64,000 bases of DNA from Codonopsis lanceolata (taxonomy: Eukaryota > Streptophyta > Magnoliopsida > Asterales > Campanulaceae). Under the pieces are notes generated by a model. That model saw nothing but the letters and a program-made list of their open reading frames with translations, ran no database searches and had not been told where the DNA came from. The number at the start of each line of letters is the position of its first letter. Positions within the stretch are counted from its first letter, which is position 1. Below, piece by piece: positions 9,800 through 20,780 of this stretch. The position numbers were made by a program, and so were the translations under genes. The stretch lies in assembly GCA_013146195.2 (NCBI GenBank), contig CM028378.1, positions 91,818,295 to 91,882,294 on the forward strand, in the 5' to 3' direction.

Positions 9800-11711
9800 A
9801 CCGAGTGTGTCGCCTTGGGGCGCACCGGTCCTATTTGTGAGGAAGAAAGATGGGAGCTTGCGGTTATGCATAGATTATCGCGAATTGAATAAGGTGACCA
9901 TTAAGAATAAGTATCCTCTACCCCACATTGATGATCTTTTTGACCAATTGCAAGGGTCTATTGTTTATTCTAAGCTTGATTTGAGATGGGGTTACTACCA
10001 ATTGAAGGTTAGAGAAGAAGACATTCCGAAGACAGCTTTTCGCACTAGATATGGGCATTTTGAATTCGTGGTGATGCCGTTTGGGTTGACGAATGCGCCA
10101 GCGGTGTTTATGGACTTAATGAACCGTGTCTTTCATAGTTATCTTGATTGTTTTGTGGTAGTCTTCATTGATGATATCTTAGTGTATTCGAAATCTCGGG
10201 AGGAACATGAGAAACACTTGAGGATTGTCTTATCCATTCTTCGGGAGAAACAGCTTTATGCGAAGTTTAACAAATGTGCCTTTTGGCTTGAGGAAGTATC
10301 TTTCTTGGGGCATATCATTTCTAGCGCCGGAGTAGCCGTTGATCCTTCTAAGGTTGAAGCGGTGACGAATTGGAAGAGACCTAGTTCGGTTACCGAGATT
10401 CGGAGTTTCTTGGGTCTAGCGGGTTATTACCGGAGATTTATTGAGGGATTTTCTCGGATTGTGACTCCTATGACGAGATTGACGCAAAAGAACGTGCCGT
10501 TTGTTTGGAGCGAGAAATGTGAAGTTAGCTTTCAAGAGCTTAAGAAGCGGTTAACGTCGGCACCTATTTTGGCTTTGCCTAGTGGAGGAGATAATTTTGT
10601 GATTTATAGTGATGCTTCTAAGGAAGGTTTGGGTTGTGTGTTGATGCAGAATGGTAGAGTTATCGCCTATGCGTCGAGGAAGTTGTCTATTCATGAACAG
10701 AATTACCCGACACACGATATGGAGTTGGCTGCGATTATTTTCGCGTTGCATAAATGGAAACATTACTTGTATGGGGCTAAATTTGAGATTTTCACCGACC
10801 ATAAAAGTTTGAAATACTTGTTTTCTCAAAAGGAATTAAACATGAGGCAAAGAAGATGGATGGAGAAATTAAAAGATCATGATTGCACTATTTTATATCA
10901 TCCGGGGAAGGCAAATGTGGTAGCGGATGCCTTGAGTAGGAAGGTCCACATGTCTTGTATGATGGTTAGAGAATGGAAGATGTTGGAGGACTTGCGAGAT
11001 TGGGGTCCTAGTGTTTATGATAGGGGTGTGATTTTCGCAAATGTTCGTGCTACACCAGTTTTGTTTGGAAAGATTAAAGAAGCGCAAGGGAATGATCCGG
11101 AATTGAAGAAAATTATTGATGGGTTGGCTGAAAATGTATCGCCTGATTTTGTGACTAATAGTGAGGGTACTTTGACTTTTCGAGGCAGAATTTGTGTTCC
11201 TGCTGATGATGAATTGAAGAGGTTGGTTCTTGATGAGGCTCATAAATCGAGGTATACCATTCACCCGGGGAGCACGAAGATGTACTTAGACTTGAAAAGA
11301 CAATTTTGGTGGAAAGGCATGAAGAGGGAAATTGCGGAGTATGTGTCAAGGTGTTTGACTTGCCAGCAGGTTAAGGCTGAGCATCAGAGGCCTGCGGGAT
11401 TTCTACAACCACTAGAGATTCCTGAATGGAAATGGGAGCTCATTACCATGGATTTTGTGACAGGGTTGCCGCGCACGCGGAGAGGATTTAATGCAGTTTG
11501 GGTTATAGTCGACAGATTGACTAAGTCTGCACACTTTATTCCGATCGCGATCACTTATTCGTTGACTCAGTTAGCAGCTTTGTATATTCAGGAGATCGTG
11601 AGACTTCATGGCGTACCTGTGAGTATTGTATCCGATAGAGATCCGAGGTTCACATCCAGATTTTGGCAAACGTTGCAGGAAGCTTTGGGGACCAAATTAG
11701 ACTTGATCTGA
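9768..11711 (+). CDS. Pol: reverse transcriptase, RNase H and integrase N-terminal part (element A)
   Basis: This 647-residue open frame copies element RNA into DNA and starts integration. RT covers about residues 15-190 with catalytic Asp71 (SKLDLR) and Asp135/Asp136 (FIDD). RNase H covers about 275-392 with Asp282 (YSDAS), Glu319 (MELAA), Asp344 (FTDHKS) and Asp387 (VADALS). The integrase HHCC zinc module uses His492, His499, Cys529 and Cys532. The integrase core has Asp562 (MDFV) and Asp623 (SDRDPRF). The catalytic Glu lies beyond the frame end, in the next fragment (QSER). The frame opens with a Met that is not a natural start, because this is an internal part of the polyprotein. It is the longest and best preserved coding stretch in the window, and all catalytic residues present are intact. 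Confidence 0.93.
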   Translation: MRELLEIGFIKPSVSPWGAPVLFVRKKDGSLRLCIDYRELNKVTIKNKYPLPHIDDLFDQLQGSIVYSKLDLRWGYYQLKVREEDIPKTAFRTRYGHFEFVVMPFGLTNAPAVFMDLMNRVFHSYLDCFVVVFIDDILVYSKSREEHEKHLRIVLSILREKQLYAKFNKCAFWLEEVSFLGHIISSAGVAVDPSKVEAVTNWKRPSSVTEIRSFLGLAGYYRRFIEGFSRIVTPMTRLTQKNVPFVWSEKCEVSFQELKKRLTSAPILALPSGGDNFVIYSDASKEGLGCVLMQNGRVIAYASRKLSIHEQNYPTHDMELAAIIFALHKWKHYLYGAKFEIFTDHKSLKYLFSQKELNMRQRRWMEKLKDHDCTILYHPGKANVVADALSRKVHMSCMMVREWKMLEDLRDWGPSVYDRGVIFANVRATPVLFGKIKEAQGNDPELKKIIDGLAENVSPDFVTNSEGTLTFRGRICVPADDELKRLVLDEAHKSRYTIHPGSTKMYLDLKRQFWWKGMKREIAEYVSRCLTCQQVKAEHQRPAGFLQPLEIPEWKWELITMDFVTGLPRTRRGFNAVWVIVDRLTKSAHFIPIAITYSLTQLAALYIQEIVRLHGVPVSIVSDRDPRFTSRFWQTLQEALGTKLDLI

Positions 11712-11981
11712 CTTTTCATCCGCAAAGCGGATGGTCAGTCCGAGCGATTGATTCAGATTTTGGAGGATATGCTGCGAGCTTGTGCCGTGGATTTCAAGGG
11801 AAGCTGGGATTCTCATTTACCTTTAGCCGAGTTTGCGTATAATAACAGCTACCAGTCAAGTATCAAGATGGCGCCGTATGAAGCTTTGTATGGGCGTAAG
11901 TGTAGATCACCAATTTGTTGGGATGAAGTTGGAGAGGCGAAACTTTGGGGTTCCGAGTTAGTGCAATCGGTTGAGGCGTGA
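11712..11981 (+). pseudogene. Integrase core, C-terminal part (element A)
   Basis: After a frameshift at about 11705-11735 the core continues with GQSERLIQILEDMLRAC, which holds the third catalytic residue (Glu of the D,D-35-E triad), then PLAEFAYNNSYQSS and APYEALYGRKCRSP, all standard for gypsy integrases. The frame stops at 11979-11981 after LVQSVEA, where the family normally runs on into the C-terminal domain found in the next fragment. Confidence 0.85.
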
Positions 11982-12532
11982 AGTTGATTAGAGATCGTTT
12001 GCGCACCGCTCAAAGTCGACAAAAGAGTTACGCGGACAATCGAAGACGGGATCTTGAGTTCCAAGTGGGAGATTACGTGTTCTTGAAGGTGACACCGAGG
12101 AGAGGTACGAAGAGATTCGGCAAGAAAGGGAAGCTTACACCGAGGTACATTGGCCCATTCGAGATTCTTGAGAGAGTTGGGTCTTTAGCGTATCGCATTG
12201 CATTGCCACCGTCACTTTCGGAGACTCATAATGTATTCCATGTTTCCATGTTGCGAAAGTATTTGAAAGATGATACCCATGTACTTGAGTATGAGGAGAT
12301 AACATTTGAGCCGGATATGTCTTATGTTGAAAAGCCCGTGAAGATCTTGGATACCAAAGAGCGAGTGCTACGAACCAAGAAAATTACCTTAGTTAAAGTT
12401 CTTTGGAGAAACCACAACATTGAAGAAGCGACTTGGGAAACGGAAGCGGAGATGCGCGAGAAACATCCACATTTGTTTGACGAACTTGGTAAGAATTTAG
12501 GGACTAAATTCCTAAAGGAGGGGAGAGTGTAA
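11978..12532 (+). CDS. Integrase C-terminal domain and chromodomain-like module (element A)
   Basis: This 184-residue frame continues integrase: KLIRDRLRTAQSRQKSYAD, then LEFQVGDYVFLKVTPRRG (GPY/F-type SH3 fold, with YIGPFEIL), HNVFHVSMLRKY, and a final chromodomain-like segment with KILDTKERVLRTKKI, VKVLWRNHNIEEATWE and EMREKHPHLF. In chromoviruses this module steers integration to particular chromatin. The aromatic cage seems incomplete, as is common in the Tekay/Del group. The TAA stop at 12530-12532 overlaps the first bases of the 3' LTR, so coding ends exactly at the LTR. Confidence 0.9.
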   Translation: MKLIRDRLRTAQSRQKSYADNRRRDLEFQVGDYVFLKVTPRRGTKRFGKKGKLTPRYIGPFEILERVGSLAYRIALPPSLSETHNVFHVSMLRKYLKDDTHVLEYEEITFEPDMSYVEKPVKILDTKERVLRTKKITLVKVLWRNHNIEEATWETEAEMREKHPHLFDELGKNLGTKFLKEGRV

Positions 12533-13033
12533 CGCCCCATATTCTTGCATGTGCATTGTATGCTTGTCTTCTTGTTTTCTTGTTGATTGTGAGCATGTTT
12601 ACCTAGTTTATTAATGTTTTAGAATCATTCTTAAATCATTCTTGTAGTTCATAACATGTTTAGAATCATATAGGCTTGTTTGTTGAATCGCCGGTTCGAT
12701 CGTTTTGATTTTAGCCTTAGCGATTCCCCTCGTTGCTCGTATTGCCTCTATTTCGTCGTACGAAGTGTTCGTTGAGTTCTTGGCTTTGTATTCAGGTCTT
12801 AACCATGTTGAAACAAGTCTCTTTCATGTCCAAGTTATCCTAGTTTGAATGGTGTTTGATTGTAGTTTGATTCGTTGATCATTCGTCGCGTGGTTCGCGC
12901 CTTGTTCTATCTTGTTCCGGGAGTTGTTCGGGTGTGTTTCCGACTCGTTTTGAGTAGGGTTAGACCTTAGAATGATTGCCCATAAGTTTGGGATCATTTA
13001 GGACAAGTTTAGACCAAGTTTTAGAGGTTCTGG

Positions 13034-13162
13034 AGCCGAGGCGCCCGCCTGGGACCTTGCGAGGTGCCCGCCTCAAAGAGAGCAATTTCAAATGAGTGAA
13101 CATTGAGAAGGCCTCAGTGAATGAGGCGCCCGCCTGGGCTTGCATGAGGCGCCCGCCTCAAC
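13034..13162 (+). repeat. GC-rich U3 repeat GAGGCGCCCGCCT
   Basis: Three to four copies of GAGGCGCCCGCCT (one as GAGGTGCCCGCCT) within 130 bp upstream of the TATA box. The equivalent stretch of the 5' LTR (about 5618-5740) has lost parts of them. They could be promoter elements, but this is inference from position only. Confidence 0.6.
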
Positions 13163-13391
13163 CCCTGGATATGCAATTACGGGATTTTCCCCTGTTTTGA
13201 GTTGTGACGTGAAATGCCTATCCTACCCTCATTAAACCCCCTCTAAACCCTTCCTAACCACCCATACTTAGTCCTAATCATGTCCTAACACTAATTAGAA
13301 GTTAATCTAGGTTGGATTAGTGTTTGTTAACCCCCTAATTTCTACTAATTGCACTTGAGAAATACCTCTTGTACCCTTCTCAATTGGGAGG

Positions 13392-13399
13392 TATAAATA
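13392..13399 (+). promoter_or_regulatory. LTR TATA box (element A, 3' LTR)
   Basis: TATAAATA, matching 5960-5967. Confidence 0.6.
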
Positions 13400-14400
13400 C
13401 CCAAGCCTTGACCAATTTTCAGTAAGTCTCTCATTTATTCATCTTCATCCTACAAATTAGAGAGAGAGTGAGTTGGGGGCTTGAGTTTGAGCCCTAGCTT
13501 CATCTTCTTCCTCCGATCTACAAGGATTCCACCGTTCGATTGCCGCCAAACTTCGGATTCTTGACGTGTGCGACGAAAGGAACGACTTCACCGTTTAGAT
13601 TTTGATTCTCTTGAGTTTTCACTCAAGCTAGGTAAGTTACTCTTCTCCTTTTTAGTTCTCATTGACCCTAAGGAAACAAAGTTTATGATGTATGAGGTCA
13701 ATGAGGACACATAATTGCTTCCTATGCTTTCCATTTGAATTTTAAATGTATGAATTTGCTAGGAGCATGTCTAGGTTGATTTCTTGCCTTTGAAAGTTGA
13801 AATTACTCTTTCATCATGTTAATTGAGGTCTTAAACATGTTAGAAATATGTAGTATGTTTGTTGATGAACGTGATATTATTTGGGAATGCCCTAAATTAT
13901 GCCTATGTGATATGGGTAAAAATTGTTATGTGTTGTATCCTTCATATTGGACTATATAAGGAACATGAATTACATTGAAATGCTTTGGGTGAATTTATAT
14001 CCTTGTTGAACTTAGAAGTGACCTAGGTTGGGTTATGAAGCATATAGCTTCAATTTCCCCGAAATTGGGAATTTAGAGAAAAGACTCAACGGAGTCGACT
14101 CTAGGGAAGAATTGAACATGTTAAACTCTAATTTCAATCCCTACGAAGTTTGGATACCGTTTGATTAAGTTTACTCAAATATGAGCTTGATATAATTATT
14201 TGCAAAGTTGTTATGAAGCATTGGTTTTGAGCAGTTATTTGCCTTCACATGATTATGGTAGAGATTAACACCCTACTTGGTTGGTCGAGTTCGCTCTTGT
14301 CGAATTCGGTCCTTAATTGGTTTTAGTCAAGTAAATATCTACTTGTGCATTGCATTGAGTCCAGCTGGCATTAATTGGTTTGTTTATCAAGTCAGGGTGG

Positions 14401-14452
14401 GACGATGCATCGCCTTCACGAATTATGGGATTCGTGCTCGCTATGGATCGCC
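14401..14452 (+). promoter_or_regulatory. Conserved LTR stem-loop 1 (SL1)
   Basis: Arms GACGATGCATCG and CTATGGATCGCC, with inner arms CACGAAT and ATTCGTG and loop TATGGG. Confidence 0.7.
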
Positions 14453-14773
14453 GCACCCGGGACTCCACACACACCTTCGCTGTGGGCCGCAGTGGGGAAG
14501 TAGCCCCTTTGCCGTATCAATACGTGCCGCATTGGCTTGCTAATGAGATCGAGTAGAACTCGATGAAAGTCGATGAATTCACATAACATCGATGGCACGA
14601 ACCAGTAACAGAATGTTTTGCGGGGAGCTAGCGGCGTGACTATCATATCCTACTTGTATGATTTATTTTACGCACTTATGTGAATAAGGTGCTAAGTGTT
14701 AAATGATGATAATATGCCATAATTGTGATAAGTGTCATGCTATAACATGAACATGCATATTTTAGTAACTTAC

Positions 14774-14789
14774 TAAGTCTTTCGACTTA
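14774..14789 (+). promoter_or_regulatory. Conserved LTR stem-loop 2 (SL2)
   Basis: TAAGTC / GACTTA around TTTC, just before the predicted 3' splice site. Confidence 0.6.
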
Positions 14790-14939
14790 CCCTATTTGTT
14801 TGCTTTGTTTTCCTTAGATCAAAGCCGAGGAGACGTCCCACGCTAGACTCGTCATTCTCACGCTTGGTTGCTTGCGAGCTAGAGGTTGTCCTTTTGGGTG
14901 TAGTAATTAATCTTTTATTTTGGAAAGGACGTTGGGAAG

Positions 14940-14956
14940 CAAGTCATGTAGACTTG
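14940..14956 (+). promoter_or_regulatory. Conserved LTR stem-loop 3 (SL3)
   Basis: CAAGTC / GACTTG around ATGTA, 123 bases after the predicted 3' splice site. Confidence 0.65.
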
Positions 14957-15355
14957 GCTTGGGATTTGTTGTTGTAGTGACTTAAATATTTGATACTTGT
15001 AATCTTTTGGTATGCCGACTATATGTCGAGCATGTTTATATGTTGTTGGTTCATCACAGTTTCTTCCGCTAAAGCTTGTTTAAAGTATTATTGTTGTTGT
15101 TGTCTCCGGCATGTTGTGGCCGTTGAGGTTTTATAAGCATGTGTTAATTGTAGGAGTAGTTGTTGGGTTCAGTTGTCGCCGATGACTTGTTTAATTTAAG
15201 TTGTTTTTCCGGCCAAGTGTAGCCGAGTTGTTATTCGTATGCAATGTTGCGCCACATGAATTTCGTAAACCTACTTGCGCATGCTTGTGTTTAACTTGAC
15301 TATTTGGACGGCGCGACTCGGGATCTCGCATTGGGGTCCGGGTCGGGTCGTCACA

Positions 15356-16088
15356 GTATTTATAGCAGAAGCATTCTTGAGATCCGTTGGAGAAGACAAA
15401 GTGTAATAGCTCTATTAGGTTGAATGCATTAAATGCATGGAACTGCCTTGTAGATTTCGTCGTCACTAATACTGAGCAGGGAGTGGGGCAGAGTTGTTTG
15501 CAGGAGTTGGTAGGCGAACAATCAAAATTTCAGACCTGTAATAGTTGGCACAGACTGCAAGTGTCAGTCTGTTCATCTGCTCTGTCACTATTCAATAGGC
15601 GAGAGTCTTCCAGCTTTTCGGAAAGTTGTTCAGGCGTGTCTGAGAAGTTAGGGGATGTTTGAATTCAAATTCAAATGGATAAAGGATAAATTTGAATTAA
15701 TCCACTAAGTCTTGGTAGGCTGGACACGTCATGTTTGAACACGTGCAGACAAGGTCTACCGTTGGATGCTGTTGAAGGTCTTTCGGTGAAGGAAGGCTAT
15801 AGTCTTCCGCTGAACCTGTGAAGCGTATAAACAAACTATTCTATGGAAAAGTTCTATACATAGTTGCCACGTGAATTGATACGCAGCACAATTAGCCACT
15901 AATGTATAAAAGTAATGTAATGTATGAACAGACGCAAATCAAAATACAAATAAGAAACAACACCCTTGATGCTCCTAGTTTAGACCTCTCTTCCCCTTGT
16001 TCTATTTCCTCTATTGATTCTGACGATGAGATGCCATTTTAGGATATTTTTTTTGGCAAGTCACAAAAGGGGGAACCCATATATAGGC
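15356..16088. other. Unassigned 0.7 kb between two gypsy LTRs
   Basis: No recognisable gene. A 91-codon frame at 15387-15662 matches nothing I know. A TATAAAAG at 15905 and a following pyrimidine-rich stretch near 15970-16010 could belong to an old LTR, but no paired terminus is seen. Confidence 0.4.
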
Positions 16089-17459
16089 TGTAAGACCCCG
16101 AATCCTTAAGTACTTGACTCGGTAGAACGTTTACGTACTTCGTTCTTGCTTGCGACCTTTGAGAGATCCTAGGTCTTTGTGTTCTTGCTCGGATGCATTT
16201 ACATTCATAATAACCATGTTTGCAAGTTTACACGTGGCCACGACATTCATAGTAGTTGTCGTCGTAAGTTTGATTCCCCGATTCGCGATTTTAGTTATTG
16301 TGTTGTCGTACGAGTTCGTACCGTTATGTTTATTGTCGTATTACTCGGTTAGTATTATTTTGATCCTAGGTTTGGCCCTGGATGACTTGGGGGACCTTGG
16401 GGATTAACTTGGTATTATTTTTGTTTGATCGTGTTTAAGTTTGAACACGCTTGTGTTTCATTTCCGTTGTGACTTGTGTTTTCGTCTCGGTCATGATAGG
16501 GTTGTAGTAATTTGGTCATAGTTTTCTGTAGACAACTCAGAATTGAGATGTGTTTGATGCATTAAAAACTAGACCTCAAGATCTTTCCAACCATACCTCT
16601 TGCTTAATATTTGGACTTGTATTTCATTATATGCACATTTTTAAAGTTGACTGAATTATTTGTTCTCAGTATTTCCAGAAATTTGAGCTTTACCTTGTTT
16701 ATTGGATTTACTTGGAGAACCTTAATGAATTTCACTAAACCTGACTTGAGACCTTAATTAGACATTAATTAGAGTTGATTAAGCCTAAGTGAAAATTTTA
16801 GCACTAAGTCCTCAATTAGGGACTTAATCTCACTTAAGAATTGACCTATCATAGCTTGACACATTGAATCCACTCACATCCTAACCTTGGTGTCTTGAAA
16901 TATCTGATTTTATCCACTCATTACACCTCCTACCTTAGATATTTACAGCCACCATTGATGAGAGCTTGTGTGTGGGAGATTCTTGGTGAGATTAGTGTGT
17001 GTTTTGTGATTTCTCGGAGATCCTGCCACCCGATTTTGGATTCGAGACCACCCAATCGTAGCTATCGACGAGGAGAATACTAATCCTTGGTTTATTTTTA
17101 TTTTATCTAGCTTTTAATGGGCTTAATGTAAGCTGCAAATTTCCAGAATTTTGTATGCTAGATTGTTTGTCATGCTAGTCTTCGTTAAACTTGCTTAGAT
17201 CATGCTAAGGAAAAGTTTTATCAAGTTTATAAAATGTTTTGATGCTACTATGAAATCCGGAAATTTTTCCATGGATTTTTTCTTGAAGATTTTGGTCTTG
17301 GGTTTAGTTTGAAATATGTGTAGTCTTTGATTTGGAATCATTGTTGTTCATGAATTTGTTGGATAACAAACAATACAAATTCAGTCTTTGTTTTGGACGA
17401 ATTTTGGGAAGTCACTGGTGCTAATCTACTAAAGGGAATTTTCTAAAAATGTAGTATGT

Positions 17460-18330
17460 TATACCTATACATGTTAGGTAACTCTCTTTAAAGCTTCATA
17501 AATTTTTGGAGTTAAGGAAGTATTTTTCATTAGTCACAAATCGTGGCTGTCCCAGTAAGCTGTTACCAGAAAGTTAATCTGTTAACGTGATATTGAGGCG
17601 ACCATATTTCAATGAATACCTGTCTAAATTGAGTGGTTTAAAATTTTAAGTTCTATTTCAGAGAGTCTAGTTTCAGGAAATGTAATATTTATGTTATTTG
17701 TATTTATGAGGAATATTTGATGAGTTTTCTATTATAGACACTCAGTGTAAGTCATAGCAAGGAATTAGATTTGTGTCATGCATTTGAGAGGACAATGACT
17801 TGATGAATACAAGTACAATTGGAGTATTTTAAAATGGAAAACTCTATATCAAAGAGTCTAGTTTATGGAAATACAAAATATGTGTCATTTGGATCAACGG
17901 GGAATTTTTGGTGAATTGTTTACGATAGTCATGCTGAATTAGTCATAACAGAAAACCAGATTTTTAACATGACTTGAGGTGACTGTATCCTAAAGAATAC
18001 AAGTCCAAATAGAGTAATTTAAAGTTCTAAATTATAGTTCCAAGAGTCTAGTTTCGGAATATATGAAATTCATGAAATTTGGAATTGTGTGAAATTAATG
18101 GTCGAATTTATAATTTGACTGGGCAGAATAATCATAACAGAAAAACAGATTATTAGCGTGATCTTGATATGATCATAGATTGATGAATACAAGTCCGAAT
18201 GAAGTGATTTAAAAGGCTAAGTAATAGTTTAAAGATCATAATTTCTAAATAAGTAATATTCGGTACATTTGGAGTTGAGAGGAATTTTTAGTGCAATTAC
18301 CAAGATTGCTGCGAAGAGTGAATTGTAATA
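17460..18330 (+). repeat. About 190-bp tandem repeat, four or more copies, in LTR B
   Basis: The marker ATGAATAC(A)AGTCC recurs at about 17612, 17803, 17993 and 18183, a spacing of 190-191 bp. Shared words in each unit are ATAACAGAAAACCAGATT, AGAGTCTAGTTT and GGAATTTTTGGTG. Copies are diverged. Confidence 0.8.
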
Positions 18331-19210
18331 TTTGAACTTGTTAAGGATAGTTTTGTTTAATTCATGGACTACTATGGATTTTGAACAATAGGATGAATTA
18401 TCATTTTAGGATGCGTTTATTATTTATAATCTAAATGATTTAATGATCCTAGACTAATATAATAATCTTGGACAATATGTAATTTAGTATTTGTTAAGTT
18501 AAGAACTTAAATTGTATTTATGCTAGAAATAAACATCTATGCTTATTAGATATTATAACTTATGAAAGCATAATTGTGATACTTGTTAAGGATTGATTCT
18601 CCATATTTGATGAATATGACTTATAAAGCGTATAGTTTTTCTTGCCTTCATGCACGTTCTACTATTGGGTTGTTAACTTGCAATGAAAATTTGGATTCCA
18701 CTAATAGGTGGGATTATGAACTTGAATTGAACTAGGACTTACTTTGATATTGATCAACTTAGACTTTTATCTTCTACTTGACTTATTGATACGTGAACTA
18801 GGGTTCCTAAATGGAGCAAGAACCTAGCTATGCCTTAAACAAGAACATAGAAGGGCTAGAAATTCATGTAGCATTTATACCCTATTTGGTTGGAATTGTA
18901 GTAAAGACTCAATGGAGTCGAGCTTAAGGAACAATTGAACCTTACGAGGATCGTGGTGTAATCCTATGACATTTATAATCCATTCAACTAGTCACTAGCT
19001 TTTGGAGCTTTGATTGATTTAAGTGTGCATGCTTGACACTTGTGATCTAGAGACTCAATTGAGCTCCTATTGTGGTTTTGTGATTTTTGTAACAATGTAC
19101 ATAATCGTATGAGTTTAGTAGATCATTATATCTACTTGAGAATTGGCAAGTAAACATCTACTTGTGCATTGCATGTAAGTCCAGCTGGCATTATTTTATT
19201 TCATGTGTGG

Positions 19211-19262
19211 GACGATGTATCGTCTTCATGAGTTATAGGACTCGTGATTGCTATGTATCGCC
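19211..19262 (+). promoter_or_regulatory. Conserved LTR stem-loop 1 (SL1), LTR B
   Basis: Inner arms CATGAGT and ACTCGTG around TATAGG. Relative to the other LTRs one A-T pair has become G-C on both sides. The outer arms GACGATGTATCG and CTATGTATCGCC pair with two wobble positions and two mismatches. Confidence 0.65.
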
Positions 19263-20005
19263 GTACCGGAGACAATTCACACACCGTCCACTATTGGCCA
19301 CAGTGGGGAAGTTAGCCCATTGTCGTAACCAATAGAGCACATGGATTATGTTAAATTGGCCTGAGTATCCCTCGGTATGTCGATGTATCAATCACGTACA
19401 TCTGATAGCACGAAACAGTTTAACAGTTGTGATCGCAGAATCGACACAACGACAATGATTCGGTATCTTCGATATCCCTTATGTGGCTTACTATGGGCAC
19501 TTATGTGATAACAAATTATTAGTTGAACATGAGATCTAACTCACCGTGTTTATCTTGATTGTGTATTATTGAAATACTTGAGATGTATATCTGTAAGTAT
19601 ACATACTTGTACATTATGATTCTATGAACGATTTGATATGTATATATTTAGATATACATACTTTTACTTGATGATTCTATGAAAGACTTGATGTGTATAT
19701 ATATAGATATGCACACTTATACTTAATGATTCTATGAACAGTTTGATTAGTATATATATAATTATATATACTTGTATATGATGTTTTTATAGAAATTTCG
19801 TTTTAATTCATTTGATTTGTGTTTGAACAGGGAATTACACCCTGGTTCATTTCGACGGTTTAGTAAGTAAGAAGAAATGACTATCTTGTGGAGTATCTAA
19901 ACGATACGACGCCTCTTCACGGGCTTTTCTTTCATTTGTAAAATGACACCATGATTATTTTTATGTTACATAATTATATGTTACATATCTCTTGTAGTAG
20001 CATAC

Positions 20006-20022
20006 TAGGTCATTACGACTTA
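20006..20022 (+). promoter_or_regulatory. Conserved LTR stem-loop 2 (SL2), LTR B
   Basis: TAGGTC / GACTTA around ATTAC (one G-U type pair), 19 bases before TTTTTAG. Confidence 0.55.
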
Positions 20023-20240
20023 TTCCGTACTTCGTTTTTAGTTGCAATAAATTGGTAGCCGTGTTGAGGTCGAGTAGATCGTGACTGTAGCAGAGGGCAG
20101 CTGATCGATAGATCGAGATTAGATCATATGGTTCATGCTAGTAGCAGCAGACATCCCCGAGTAGTAGCTTGTGGAGTCCTATTTCTTTTTAGTATCGTCA
20201 CATATATTATGTACTTTGCTATTCTTGTGAGATCGATTTT

Positions 20241-20261
20241 GTAAAGTTATCTAGACTTTAC
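20241..20261 (+). promoter_or_regulatory. Conserved LTR stem-loop 3 (SL3), LTR B
   Basis: GTAAAGTT / GACTTTAC around the five-base loop ATCTA. Confidence 0.6.
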
Positions 20262-20767
20262 GGTCGGGTAGATACTTGGGTATTTGTATTGTTTCTTCTT
20301 GGGTAGACGGGTTATGTCGTGCCATTATTTTTTGTTTTAGTATTTATTTCAGTTGTCTCCCGGACACGCAGTAGCTTTGGGGCATTTCTTTATTCTATCT
20401 GTTATAGTTGTTGGTTAACCCCGGTATGCTTTAGCCGTAGGTAATTGTTATCAGGTTGGTTCTTTATTGAAATGCCGGCCTGGAGTGCTGATGATTTTTT
20501 TCAGCGTCTGCAATGTTGTGGCACGCGAGTGTTGCTTTTGCCCTTTGGGAGATAATATGTCTCTTGGGTTTCATTTGGTTAACGCTTCCGCATCTTTGAT
20601 TTTTGTAAAACCGTATCTTAGTACGGATTTATGTTGGTGTTTAGAACTTGTTAGCTCGACTGTTCGACTTGCAGTATTGTTTAACTAGTGCTCGTCCTCT
20701 TCTTATGTTAGTTTTAGCGACATGACCTTGGGATTTCGTGTTGGAATCTGGGTCGGGTCGTGACAGT

Positions 20768-20779
20768 TGGTATTAGAGC
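20768..20779 (+). other. Primer-binding site of element B
   Basis: TGGTATTAGAGC, one mismatch from the initiator-Met PBS of element A, two bases after the LTR end. Confidence 0.75.
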
Positions 20780-20780
20780 T

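Larger units (their letters stand above)
13632..14817 (+). other. Predicted leader intron inside the 3' LTR (element A)
   Basis: Donor AAGCTAG/GTAAGTTAC and acceptor TTGTTTTCCTTAG, as in the 5' LTR. Length 1,186 bp. Confidence 0.5.
5367..15355 (+). mobile_element. Ty3/gypsy chromodomain retrotransposon, Tekay/Del-type (element A)
   Basis: Order: 5' LTR (left end in gap 1), PBS, gag, protease, reverse transcriptase, RNase H, integrase, chromodomain-like C-terminus, 3' LTR. This order of pol domains defines Ty3/gypsy, and the C-terminal module after integrase plus the long LTRs point to the Tekay/Del group of chromoviruses. Gag and pol carry several frameshifts, mostly single-base or few-base indels, so the copy is not autonomous as assembled. 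The LTRs remain readily alignable. The target duplication cannot be tested because the left end is in the gap. The base after the 3' LTR starts GTATT. Confidence 0.92.
12528..15355 (+). repeat. 3' LTR of element A
   Basis: A 2,828-bp LTR, from TGTAACGCCCC to GTCGTCACA. It holds the same TATA box, predicted intron and stem-loops as the 5' LTR and appears complete. Confidence 0.92.
16089..20765 (+). repeat. Tekay-like LTR (element B), 4.7 kb
   Basis: Starts TGTAAGACCCC and ends GGGTCGTGACA, directly followed by a PBS, so this is a 5' LTR whose internal region is missing. Its U3 (for example the GTTTACACGTGGCCACGAC stretch near 16227) resembles that of the LTR starting at 38027. Its extra length comes mainly from a tandem array at 17460-18330. 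The TATA box and splice donor of its relatives are degenerate here (GATATTTACAG near 16938, GAATACTAATC near 17074), while the hairpins and the acceptor TTCGTTTTTAG at 20041 are kept. Confidence 0.8.

Noticed and set aside
16150..16407. Hydrophobic 85-codon frame in LTR B
   Set aside because: It lies in U3, is not conserved in the homologous LTR at 38027 and has no start context.
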